Below are positions 40,990 through 51,319 of a DNA stretch of 64,000 nucleotides, piece after piece (the stretch's first letter is position 1; each line of letters begins with the position of its first letter). The notes below the pieces were generated by a model. That model did not search any database. It saw only the letters and a list, made by a program, of their open reading frames with translations, and was not told where the DNA came from. Made by a program: the position numbers and the translations under genes. The stretch comes from Patiria miniata (taxonomy: Eukaryota > Echinodermata > Asteroidea > Valvatida > Asterinidae): contig NW_024037059.1 of the NCBI RefSeq assembly GCF_015706575.1, forward strand, positions 30,886,129 through 30,950,128, given 5' to 3'.

Positions 40990-41100
40990 CGTTGTGAATG
41001 GCCGTGTACTATTTATATGGCAGGGATGACTATATTTAGACAGCACAAGTAGTAAGTGTTCTATATTTATGCCCAGTCCCTATTTAGGTATGGTGACAGG
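40990..41100. promoter_or_regulatory. Cluster of A/T-rich MEF2-like sites
   Basis: Within 80 bp occur CTATTTATATGG, CTATATTTAG (exact MEF2 consensus), CTATATTTAT and CTATTTAGG. The flanks are less A/T-patterned. Possible enhancer or chance cluster; no gene is attached. Confidence 0.2.
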
Positions 41101-42269
41101 GAAGTGTACACACGTGGTCAGCTAGCACACGCTGGTATGTGCGGCATTGGGTAATGTACTTAGGTCTTTGACAGATGATACTGCATACCATGTGCTGTCA
41201 TCACCAAGCTCCGTTTCTTGATTTTATTGGGAGCCCTAGTTTTTTTTTTCCATTTATGGAAACAATATGAGAAATGTGAAGATGCTAAGGAATTATTGGG
41301 GTTGAAAGGAACAACAAAAGAAGTGGGAGAATGGGGCAAGATCAGGATAATGGTCCTTGAAAAGATTCAGAAATTTCAGCCAGTATAAATTAGCAATTTT
41401 TATACAAAATTGGGAAAAGGGAGATCTGATGATTTCCCAGGAAGGTTTGGGTGAAATACTACGTGAGGTTGTCTGAGGATCAGCCGTTGTTCTAAGTCAA
41501 TCGGAGTCGACATGACGACATTTCATTCTGAAATCTGAACTAAAGCTGTTGGTTGGTCAATTTGGATGCCATGTTTTTGTAATACAACAATGGGCATAGA
41601 GATCTAATAAAACCTGACAATGGCTTTCAAAGCGGGTTACCGAAGATCTGATATAGAAGGCGCCCGGTGAGTGGTCAGAATCCCGAGGTCAAGACACCGT
41701 CTTGTTTTGCATAATTTATCGCCGAATCTGCTCGCATATCATAGACCCTTGCTGTGCAAGGGGATATTCCATAGACTACCGTGAGGTTGCAATAGAATCT
41801 AAATTTTTGTGACATTTTGAGAAAGTGCATTTACGAAAGTACTCAAACAGTCACCTTAACAAATGAAGTCACATTGTCAAGGCAAAATCACCATCCATGG
41901 AAAATAAAATTTAGGAAAGCAAAGTCGATCAGGTAATCAACTGTACAAAATATCCAAAATGGCATAAAAACACGTATTCACCGATGTTCACGTAGCATGT
42001 CTATCAAGTAAGCGCTACTCATTTACCATGCCATACGTATGCCCTAGCTGCTATGATAGATAGATCTACAGCTCAATCTTTGCCTAAGTGCAGCAGGCCC
42101 GCAACAGAAATACAATTAGGCTTATGACTTCAAAAGCTGAAAGGCAAATGCTGCCAAAAAATGGTGGGAGAATTAAGTCCAGAGTACAAGTGATCTGCAG
42201 ATCGCCTGTGTCGCCTTTTTCCTGCGGTTGATCCCTATATATTTTGTGTTCTTAAAAAAAGTCAAATTT

Positions 42270-42560
42270 TGTGCATTTTCAAACAACGACCTCAAATGAC
42301 CCCGAGATGGCCTTTGACATCCAATTTCGGAAGAATTGTGATGAACCCCCACCCAAGGATCACTCCATCCAAATTACATTTAAATCCATCAAATTCTGCA
42401 GACAAAGAAACATTTGAAGCATATTTGAACAATGACCTCTAATGACCCCTACATGACCTTTGACCTCAGTAATCCGATGAAGAATTGTGTCTTCCCACCC
42501 AAGGGTCACTGCATCCAAGTTTCATCAAAATCCATGAAAGCATGTAGAAGTTATACATTC
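42270..42560. repeat. ~125 bp tandem duplication with TGACCTTTGACC words
   Basis: Two units share AACGACCT/AATGACCT, AATGACCCC, the (T/C)CCACCCAAGG(A/G)TCACT block and TCCATC/TCCATG. The second carries ACATGACCTTTGACCTCAGT, a perfect direct repeat of AGGTCA read on the other strand. Confidence 0.6.
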
Positions 42561-42899
42561 TTTTCAAAAACTGAACTGACACTTTAACGTATACATACGG
42601 GTCTATGAGGCTGCCTTCATACGGTCAACCACTATTGTTTTACTATACTCTCGAGGACAATGCTTTGTGTTTCCCTTTGTCCCTGTAATATAACACTCTC
42701 CCATGGACTAATCACACGAACCTACTACAGAGGACCGTTTCCAACAAAAGACCCAACTCCCGAGGACTGAAAGGATCTGTTGTTCTCCCTTTGTGTGTCA
42801 GTCCTAGAAGGTTATGTAGAACCATGGGATTTTTTCTAGTGGGGGCAAAACATATTTTCCCCAAAAAAATTCCTGTATTTCTCAACACATTCTCGATTT

Positions 42900-43075
42900 A
42901 TCAGTTTTAGAGGGGGCAGGGACATTCCCCCCCCCACCCCATTAAATTTACACCAATATGACTTTGCGCCTCTTTTTCTTTTCTTTTCTTTTCTTCCTTT
43001 TTTTTTAGCTTTCTTTTCTTTTCTGGGGGGGGGGGGGGGGGAGAAGCGCCCCCCTTGTCCCCCCACCCCTCGCGA
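42900..43075. repeat. Low-complexity C-, CT- and G-runs
   Basis: Poly-C at about 42928-42937, a T/C tract at 42967-43023 and a run of 17 or so G at 43024-43041. The lysine- and proline-rich ORFs here are by-products. Confidence 0.85.
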
Positions 43076-43553
43076 CGCCCATGTGTAGAACACATACATA
43101 TGGACCTACAGAATTTAGGACTGGTGTCTCCCAAAACTTCATCTAGGTGACACAAAAACAGGTACATCGTTAGAAAGGACTATTTTTATTTGAACGAATT
43201 AAAAAATATAATGCGTCAATTTTGACTAATATTGGAAAACTTGATAGAAACTGGGCATACTGGCTTCCTCCACTTTTTTTTTTTAGAGACATTAGTGGTA
43301 CAAGGTCCGCAGCTGGAAGCATTAATGTGATTCCAATCTCCTTCACAACTTGCCACATTGGTAGAGACAGAGTGTGTGAGGTGCCCATGAGAGGCGACAA
43401 TGCAGACTGCACATCTCACCTGCTGCGCTAAGCAAACCGGCGTTCACATCTATGAATTCTAATGTGTAAATATGCATGAAACTTACATCAACACTGCAGT
43501 ACAAGACAAGGAAAACCTAGCACAGCACAGAGCACATAACATTCCACTCAATT

Positions 43554-44035
43554 AAAGGTAGGGTAGATCATTTGTCGTATGTGCATATTTTTTGTTTGAA
43601 GCAACAAAAGTGCTCAAAATCTAAAGACGGGTGCTTAACAACTAACCCGATGAAGTTTCAGCTCAGTGAATGCTGTATATTCCGAGAAAAACAATATTCT
43701 AGGATCTCGATTTCAATTCAAAAGTTGTCGAGTCATGTTTTGAATTGCGCCCGAAATCAGCATCCGGGACACATTCTCATTTAACCTATTGCAGCTACGC
43801 GATGTCACGCACTGAACCGATGTATTATAGCAACCGCGCGCGCCAGTGCATCATGTCAACGCTTGCACGCACCCATTCACGAACCACAAATGGAAATTTC
43901 CGAAAATGTGTCTTTAGACCCATTTTTGGAATGACCTTCTTTTCTTGCTGTTTTGTCCAAAATGACAGCATGCCAGAATGAAAAATTTAACAGGAGTTTA
44001 GTGCCATTACGATCTTTAAACCAAGTATGCATTTC
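43554..44035. mobile_element. MITE with AAAGGTAGGGTAGATCATTT end, copy 1
   Basis: Matches the inverted copy at 54605-55161, with shared GAAGTTTCAGCTCAGTGAAT, CACGCACTGAA and CATTACGATCTTTAAACCAA. The right terminus is not clear. Confidence 0.6.
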
Positions 44036-44059
44036 CAATGGAGGCCGTAAGCACTAAGC

Positions 44060-45090
44060 ACAGCAAAAGGAACACTTACCTCTGATGAGAAAATTGCTTA
44101 AATTAGCACATCCACGCCATGAAATAGTGCAACAACTTTTCTGCTAACTGTTAAGCAGCGCTATGCAAGTGGCCCCATTTGCAAACTCATCCCATTGCAT
44201 TCCTACCTATTTTTTTGCTAACCACAATTGTACAGGCTTAGCAGATATCTGTGCATGGCAGCGTCCGGCCAATAATCAGTATTAACCTAAGCCAACATAA
44301 TACATCTGATGGCAATATTTCCACTAACATAATTTCCATATTCACTAGGTCGTCGATAAATTTTGTGTCAAAATAATGTGCATTTTGATTTTTTATCTAT
44401 GTGAAAAATTAATTAGCAAAAAAATGTAAAATTAATTAGTTTGTAGGATCCAGTGACAGAAGTTGATAGCTTCCTAGATTTATTTATGAACTATGACATG
44501 TGGACGTACTCTTGAAAAATCCTCAAAATGAGCAATATTTCAAATTTAAATATTCAGAATATTAATAGGAATATTAACATACATTTAATTTTGACATGTA
44601 ATATTGACAAGATGAATGATTGCCGGCTGTTCATATTTTGCGAGATTTAACTTCAGGCATGCAACTGTGGATTCAAAAAGATGATATTCCAAAAGACAGA
44701 AGACTTTGTACAGTGTTTTTCCATTTTGAACGGCACAAATGGGATTAAACAAGTGTGGAAATCAGCTGATCCGAGGAAAAGTTGCATTGCTATAACTTAC
44801 ACACAGATCAGCAATTGGTCTGTTATAAGACGACGTCAAAATTCTCCTCGGTGTAGCCCCACACAATGTACTAAAAATATGTGCATTATTGCCCACAGAC
44901 AATCAGATACGACCCTTTGAGAGACTGTGCTTTTACCGGGGGACACAGCGTCATTAACAGCTACAATTATACAGGCAACCTGTCACTACAGCAAGGTTTG
45001 GCGGCGTAATAGCTAGTATTACGGATAAGGGAAATCTTAATGCACATCTGCAAGGTGGGAAGAGGGGGAGGTGGTTGAACGATAGACTCT
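44060..45090. other. No gene seen
   Basis: Contains TGCTAAC-rich MITE-like sequence (44085-44265) and a copy of the CTTTGTACAGTGTTTTT repeat (44655-44780). Otherwise AT-rich and unassigned. Confidence 0.45.
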
Positions 45091-45194
45091 ATCACCTGCT
45101 CTCCGAATGGAGACAACCCGACTACTTAGATATACACCCCGAGAAGCCACACTGATGCCTCCTTATTAATAACACCGACCAATCACAGTGCAGA

Positions 45195-45320
45195 GTCCCG
45201 GCCCGAGCTATAAATAGACCACTCACGGGGCAATCAAGAACAGTGTGCCCTGGGCACGGCTATATATAGCATCGGGATGGCTATTTTAGGAAGCCGTGTC
45301 AATACACGCCTATCTTGTGC
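45195..45320 (+). promoter_or_regulatory. Candidate TATA promoter
   Basis: TATAAATAG at 45209-45217 and TATATATAG at 45261-45269 lie in a stretch richer in G+C than its surroundings (45090-45640), with a CACGTG E-box at about 45451. A transcript from here would lead into the candidate first exon. Sequence signal only. Confidence 0.3.
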
Positions 45321-45651
45321 GGGGGAGTGTGTGTGTCTATGCGAGTGTGCGGCGGGACAGTGGGCAAAGGGTGTTTTTTGACACAGAATCGTTAGGTGGT
45401 TGTTGCCACTGCGGACAAATTAGGTATACCACCACCCAGGAGATATGACCACGTGCACGGCCAGGGGAAATACCACCGGACTGACAGGGGGTACACTACA
45501 GACATGCCACCTTGCATCTACAATGATGAGGATCTTGCATGCATGGATGTTTTGAGTGCGACTGGACTCATCATGTTCGGGACGTCTTCCCCGTGGGGGG
45601 AAGGGTGCGGTCTCCTTGAGACATCCATGTTGTGATACCGGGCATTATGAG

Positions 45652-45736
45652 ATGGATGATTTGATAAACAGTGCTAGTCAACCAACAATGCATAATAGCT
45701 CATTACAAGCAATCATGTGCAATGTACTACATGAAG
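45652..45736 (+). CDS. Candidate first coding exon, unrecognised
   Basis: ATG opens MDDLINSASQPTMHNSSLQA then IMCNVLHE, ending at a consensus donor GAAG/GTAAGTC, 28 codons plus 1 nt. It follows two TATA-like boxes by about 400 bp. The frame is also open upstream to 45556. Several short upstream ORFs precede it. I do not recognise the peptide, and no downstream exon is found. Confidence 0.2.
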
Positions 45737-45930
45737 GTAAGTCATCGTATTCGCTCCTGGTGTTCAAATCACAGCGTTTATCCAAGTCTAGTGAAGACGC
45801 AGAGAGTCCTACTCCAATGCATCTCATTTCTCCTCTTCATTAATCCTTTCACACAACTGCTTAACACTCACAACTTCACCTTTTAAACCCTCATCTTCTA
45901 AGCTTACTTTTGTGTTGTTGTTGTTTTTTT

Positions 45931-46322
45931 AACCCTAACTCCCTAGGCCTTTTTGCTAGGTAGCCTCAATCCTGCAAAATCCTCCAATTGGCCTCATGGA
46001 AAATAGCATGAAGCCTCAATCCTGCAAACTCCTCCATTATTTCTTGAATATGGTCCGTGGAGGGGTGACCACTGCCTGAATCCTGCAAAATCCTGCGGTA
46101 GTGACTGTCAATATGTTGAAGCTTGGTCAGTGACATCCTAGAGCAGTACGGAGGATTCAAGCATAATCCAGGCCTATATTTATGCATGGCTGAGCAAAAC
46201 AACAAAAGATCTGACCCAAGACCTTGACAAAGTGCATGTAACCAGTTGCCATGTAACCTCAATCCTTCAAATTCCTCCACTTTGGCAAAGAGGACTTTGA
46301 AGGATTCAGGGCGGTTAGGTTA
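45931..46322 (-). mobile_element. Repeat family with GGATTTTGCAGGATT words, copy 3
   Basis: Left end AACCCTAACTCCCTAGGCCT, right end GCGGTTAGGTTAA; the best-bounded copy, about 392 bp. See 6862-7272 and 9339-9741. Confidence 0.65.
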
Positions 46323-46576
46323 ATTTTGTCAAAATCAAACACACATGTTTGTCGAAATCTACAGCAGATAAAACTTGCATAACTTCAACCGTGCAGCAGA
46401 TAGTACAGTGATCTGGCACCATGGCATGTGCAGACATTTTAACATTTCTTGTCATCAAATTACACCTACAGGTTTTCTCTATCTTAAGTAAAAAGTACTC
46501 TCACTAAACAAATAATGATCCATCAAAATGACACATTCATAAACGCCTTCACATTTATAAATGCCTAGTTGGTCTA

Positions 46577-46917
46577 TTAACCCTCCTTTGCAAAAATATA
46601 TTCTGAGCCAAGTTGTCCTTCCAGTCAAAATCAATCAAGTGACTGTTTTCAACAGTTAAGAGCTCCCAGCCTGCATAAAGCAGGATTGACTGGCTGTGAC
46701 TGTTTATGCAACTTGATACCGCTATGCTTTAACTGTAGGTGATTGATAAGCCAGCTGTGCCACCAGTTTCCTGCTTTTGTGTGTTGACTGGATTTGAAAA
46801 GTTGGAGTGCTTGCTTGAAATATGATCGGACTGTTGGTGACTAGCCTGTGTAAAAGGCATGGCAAGGGAAGTGGGTGAAATTTTTGACTGTCTGTGACTG
46901 TTCAAACAGTAGGAGGC
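46577..46917 (+). mobile_element. MITE-like repeat, CCCTCCT-end family, copy 3
   Basis: Begins TTAACCCTCCTTTGCAAA and ends AACAGTAGGAGGC. It contains AGTTAAGAGCTCCCAGCCTG and GATAAGCCAGCTGTGCC, shared with 1565-1897. Confidence 0.6.
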
Positions 46918-47079
46918 AATTTTGCCACCCATGTTTAAAATGATCTGTTACATTTATTTTGATTGATTCACACAAACTTTTGAAAACATTTAATTTTATC
47001 TATCAATCTTTTAAAAGAAAACTGTGCATGCAAAGTCTTTTCTAGCACTTGAAAACATTATTTCTGAAAGAAATAGTAA

Positions 47080-47637
47080 AACATGTACTTTTCCAGTCAT
47101 GGAATTTTGAACACAAACACTGTTTTTAAACCTTGTCCACAGATCACAATAAAGATAGGTGATATTTCAGCAAAAAGAAAACTATGCACATATCAAAAAA
47201 TGCATCAGAACACTCTCATAACCATGATAACTGGCACTTATCATAACATTTATTTAATAACCTGCTGCTTCCAATGTTAAAATATCATGCTTTACAATGT
47301 CAAGATTAAAGTCTTGCCCTGCCTTCTACTTGGCTACCCCAGAGACTTATGGGATTATTCTGATATCATTTTCAGGATACGACATGGTTTCATTTTTACT
47401 GAAATGTCACGTACCTTAAATGTGATCTGTGGACAAGGTTAAAAACGGTGTTTGTGTTCAAAATTCCATAACTGGAAAAGTACATGAGTGATTAGAATGA
47501 TTCTTTCACTAAACGAAAGCTTATTAATTGGGCTTTCATATCCTAGATTTGGAAACACTACACTGTACATGCAGAAATTCTTTTAAAAAATGGGGGGCAC
47601 CATTTGGGTTTTCTTCTTTTTTTACGAACCCTGTGCA
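47080..47637. mobile_element. Diverged fold-back mariner-like MITE
   Basis: Arms share TGGAATTTTGAACACAAACA and CTTGTCCACAGATCACA with their inverses at 47410-47480. The right end, TTACGAACCCTG, is like the 29426-29936 element. The left end is lost. Confidence 0.55.
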
Positions 47638-48197
47638 ATACATAATACAATGACCTGTGTATTGTAAACCATTAATAAAATGCATGTTATCATCCAAAAG
47701 GAAATTTAAATGGAGAAAGCTGCCACCAACAATCAGCCTCCACATACAAAAACAAACAAACAAATAAGCAAACCAACAAATGAACAAACTACTCCAGTAT
47801 TTTCTTTGGTGATGCAGTAAGTAATATATACGTAGCTGCAGTTGTTTCATTTGAACATGGCTTTACAGTGATGAGAAAGGGCTTGTTGTATTCCCATAAA
47901 TAATGACCATCTGCGATTGCATATTTCCCAGAAAAAGATCTTGCAAATCTATTTCCATGGCACAATATTTAATGAAAGATTATGAAAAAGTCTGTTTTTG
48001 TCATTGATTTCAATTTTGCAAAATTTTTGAAAATACTTATATAAAGAGAAGAATAATCACTGAAATTTTAAAGTTGAATACAAAACCCCCTAATATAACA
48101 GGCTTTAAAAAAAAATGTGAAACGGCTTTTTGACATAATCAAAAGCCAACAAGTCAGTATTTAAACTGTCCCCAAAGCTTACTCTGTTAAATACTTC

Positions 48198-48692
48198 AAG
48201 GTAATATACAACATTTGCTTTTGTTGTAATTTTCTGAAATGGATGGATTTAGGGGTTAGTATTTTATAGCAAATATTGTTACACTGACCTGTTGAAAGTT
48301 TTGTGCTCATAGATGCTGGAAACACCAAGAAAAAATGTTGTTCGTGTAGACTGGTTCCTTGACCCTACTTCAGACGAAAAGGGGCAATTTATAGACGTGT
48401 GGGAATTGTCAGGTCAGGGAACCAGATTAGCTGGCTTGCATCTGTTCACGGATGTGCAACCAATTGCAAACAAAATGTGGACTAACTAATAAACTTGGTA
48501 AATTAGGAGCAGTATCTGAAAAAAAAAATTCTTTTCCCCTAACGATTATCGACCGACCATCATTGGAAATTAATTGATACAAAAAGTAATTTTTTTTTTT
48601 TTTTAAATGACAGCACACCAGGTGCCATGATTTCATTCACATAAACAGTCAAGCATTGTTTTTTGATGTTTGCAAATGTTGTATATCACCTT
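48198..48692. mobile_element. AAGGGAAT-type MITE, copy 2 (variant ends AAGGTAATATAC)
   Basis: Ends AAGGTAATATACAACATTTG and CAAATGTTGTATATCACCTT. The middle palindrome is decayed (GATTATCGACCGACCATCAT). Inner words GGTTCCTTGACC and CACCAGGTGCCATG identify the family. Confidence 0.7.
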
Positions 48693-49263
48693 TAATTTAT
48701 TGAGAAAAGATAATAAAAAAAGCAGGATTTGAACTACTCCTTTTACAGGGGGAACATTTACTGTCATGTCAAGCAAAGCGAGGGGGGACTAGTACTGTAC
48801 CAGACAGAAGGCCAACTGGCATTCTGAGACTTTTCGGGTGAACGATTCTCCCCACATTTCCTTTGGAAATGTGAGGTGATATTTTGCACTGTCTGTCCAT
48901 GTCCATGATAACTCAAGGGCTGAATGATATTGGCGTGACAATTTTGCTTCCCAAAATGTGCCTTTCTCCAGGGTACAAAACACCATAAATACAAATGTAG
49001 ACCATTCCACAATACGCAACTGTAACCAGTCTGGTCCGATGGCGACTGTCTTAATTAGGGTTTGCACGTCCAATGGCATAGTCTTCCAAATATGGGTTTA
49101 CAGTAAACCTGACAAGCTGACCAAGATGCTTGTGTTCTTAAGCAGGAGCCTTTTCCACAATTGAATTATTCCTCCCCTGTGTAGTACCAAATGAGGGCAC
49201 TTGTGAGGACAAAAGGTAGTAACTTCAAAATATTATTTCTCCTGCTGGCGATCTATACATGTA

Positions 49264-49937
49264 CAGTGTGTCCAAAAATACCCCCAATATTTTTTTGCCA
49301 GGCTCTAGCATTGCCGCGGAAACACGTACCACCATTAATTTTTATATCATTTTAAAGCGTGGAATCTGAACTTTATCCCTAGCCTACCTAGTAAGTATTG
49401 GTTTGATTTTCAAAAGGGTTTTGAAATGATTGGTGTTCAAATAAAGCCATGTCAAAAATAAACTCAACTTATTTGAAGGAAAATCAATCATGCACATTTT
49501 TTCTAATGTGAAATGGTTCATCATGTTCATGATGTGACAATCTCGTTGCCTTTTACTTTCTGTGTTTCCTATTCTTTTCGATCCACGTAGACTACACCTT
49601 AAATGAATTCACAATAGCGTTCTTCGTTTCAAGTTCAATTTTGAAATTCACATGCAAGTATGTACCTATTCAAAAAGCGCGCTCAAAGCGTGACTCGAGT
49701 TTGCATCTGATGTACCGCATCATCGATTTTCCTTGAAATCGGTTGAGTTTGTTTTCGACATGCCTTTATTTGAACACGAATAATTTTAAAACCCTTTTAA
49801 ATATCAAACCAATACTCATCAGGGATAAAGTTCAGATTCCAAGCTTTAAAATGGTATAAAAATAATGGCAATACGTGTTTCCGTGCCGACGATAGAGCCT
49901 CGCAAAAAAGAAATTGTGAGTATTTTGGGACGCGCTG
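49264..49937. mobile_element. 674 bp fold-back mariner-like MITE
   Basis: TA-flanked; left end CAGTGTGTCCAAAAATACCC, right end TTTTGGGACGCGCTG. Arms share TCAAAAGGGTTTTGAAAT-like, GGGATAAAGTTCAGATTCCA and TGGTACGTGTTTCCG-like words, so most of it pairs with itself. No ORF. Confidence 0.7.
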
Positions 49938-50652
49938 TATACTGGTAAGTACATTAGAAAGATACTTTCATTAACTCAACATCTTGTTGGTATATCAGCG
50001 GTAGTCTCATCAGAGAGCAGTGATTCTTTACAGGAATACTTTACAAGCAGGGTTGTTATGCGTCGAGCATCTTGAGCAACAAAATTGTTGGCTATACCTC
50101 CGTTGCAAGCACACATTAAGAGAAAGGTTTGTTTACTGTCCGGGGATAACGATGATCATAAAGCTTTTTTATTTCCTGCGAGAATGAACGCTTATAATTG
50201 GCCTCGTTACTGCAAGGACCAACCAATCAGATCATTCCGCGGTGACACCGCACTTCTCCACAAGAAATTAGACATCGGCATCGAGGGATATGAGCCTGGT
50301 TTCTCTGGTTCATAAACGTGTACAGCATAAATAAATAGATCACCAAAAATACTTACTCTCTCTGCCAAAGCTATGTGGAATATGTGCTGTTATGATTGGA
50401 AACGGCCGGCAAATCAACTGGCTGCGAAGTACCGGCAGCCGAGAAGGGCAAATACATATAAGGGATTATTGCGTACATCGGGTACCGGGGACAGCAGATG
50501 GCTGCTGTCCAAGGCAGTAAAAACAGAGTAGCTGGCCATTTATTATTGGATGCCAAAGAACATCATATATATAGACCCTGGCTATTCTCCGGTCATTCCA
50601 GTACGTGTCAACATGCACTTTTTTAACGACTAAATTCTTAAACTCTTAAACA

Positions 50653-50900
50653 GGGCCCAATTTCATGGCCCTGCTAACTACAGATCATGCTTGCGATCAC
50701 CATTTTGTGCTAACCGCGCTAGCAGAAAAATGATGTGCTAACCACATAAGCACACAATCCTTAGTTATGGGATGTACGCATGCGCATGAGCCAAAATTTT
50801 TGCTAATGCGTGAAATACGCTTTCCGTAAGCACAGAATTTTCTGCTATAGTAAGCAGGGATTTTTTCGCTAACTGCAAGCAGACCCAAGAAATTGGGCCC
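50653..50900. mobile_element. 248 bp MITE with GGGCCCAATTTC ends
   Basis: Perfect 12 bp terminal inverted repeats GGGCCCAATTTC/GAAATTGGGCCC. The interior is rich in TGCTAAC and GTTAGCA-like words. Diverged relatives may be at 44085-44265. Confidence 0.7.
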
Positions 50901-51099
50901 ACACCCATTCCATCCCCTAATACAGCAACCAATTTCATTAGCAACTAAAGATAACATGGCAAACGAGTAGCTCAAACAGATCCATGTTCACATTTTACCA
51001 ACCTTTTTCTGCCGAAAGATTTTTTATGCTTGGTTTTAAAAACCTCCAAATTTTGGTTTTAATTGTTCTAAAATTTGGTTTCTCTGAAATTATTAATTA

Positions 51100-51316
51100 A
51101 CTCCCTGGTGTCTATTACTAAGTACTGGGCCAAGTCCATCAAAATCCATCATTGACCCTGCTTCACATAATGCTTTAGGACCAAATCCACTGAAATCCAC
51201 CACAAGACCACCACTACTATAGGTGGATTTTGATGGACTTGGTACTCATGGCTTGCCTACCAAAAATCACCAAAATGGGGATTGGAGTTTGATGGATTTG
51301 GGAAGGTTAGGGTTAA
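51100..51316. repeat. Inverted-repeat element ending GGTTAGGGTTAA
   Basis: Repeats AAATCCA(C/T)C and its inverse GGTGGATTTTGATGGACTTG around 51180-51245, with TTAACTCCCTGG at the left and GGTTAGGGTTAA at the right. Similar in plan, though not in sequence, to the GGATTTTGCAGGATT family. Confidence 0.5.
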
Positions 51317-51319
51317 TGC

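Noticed and set aside
42836-43167. Proline- and lysine-rich minus-strand ORFs
   Set aside because: Product of poly-C, poly-G and T/C tracts.
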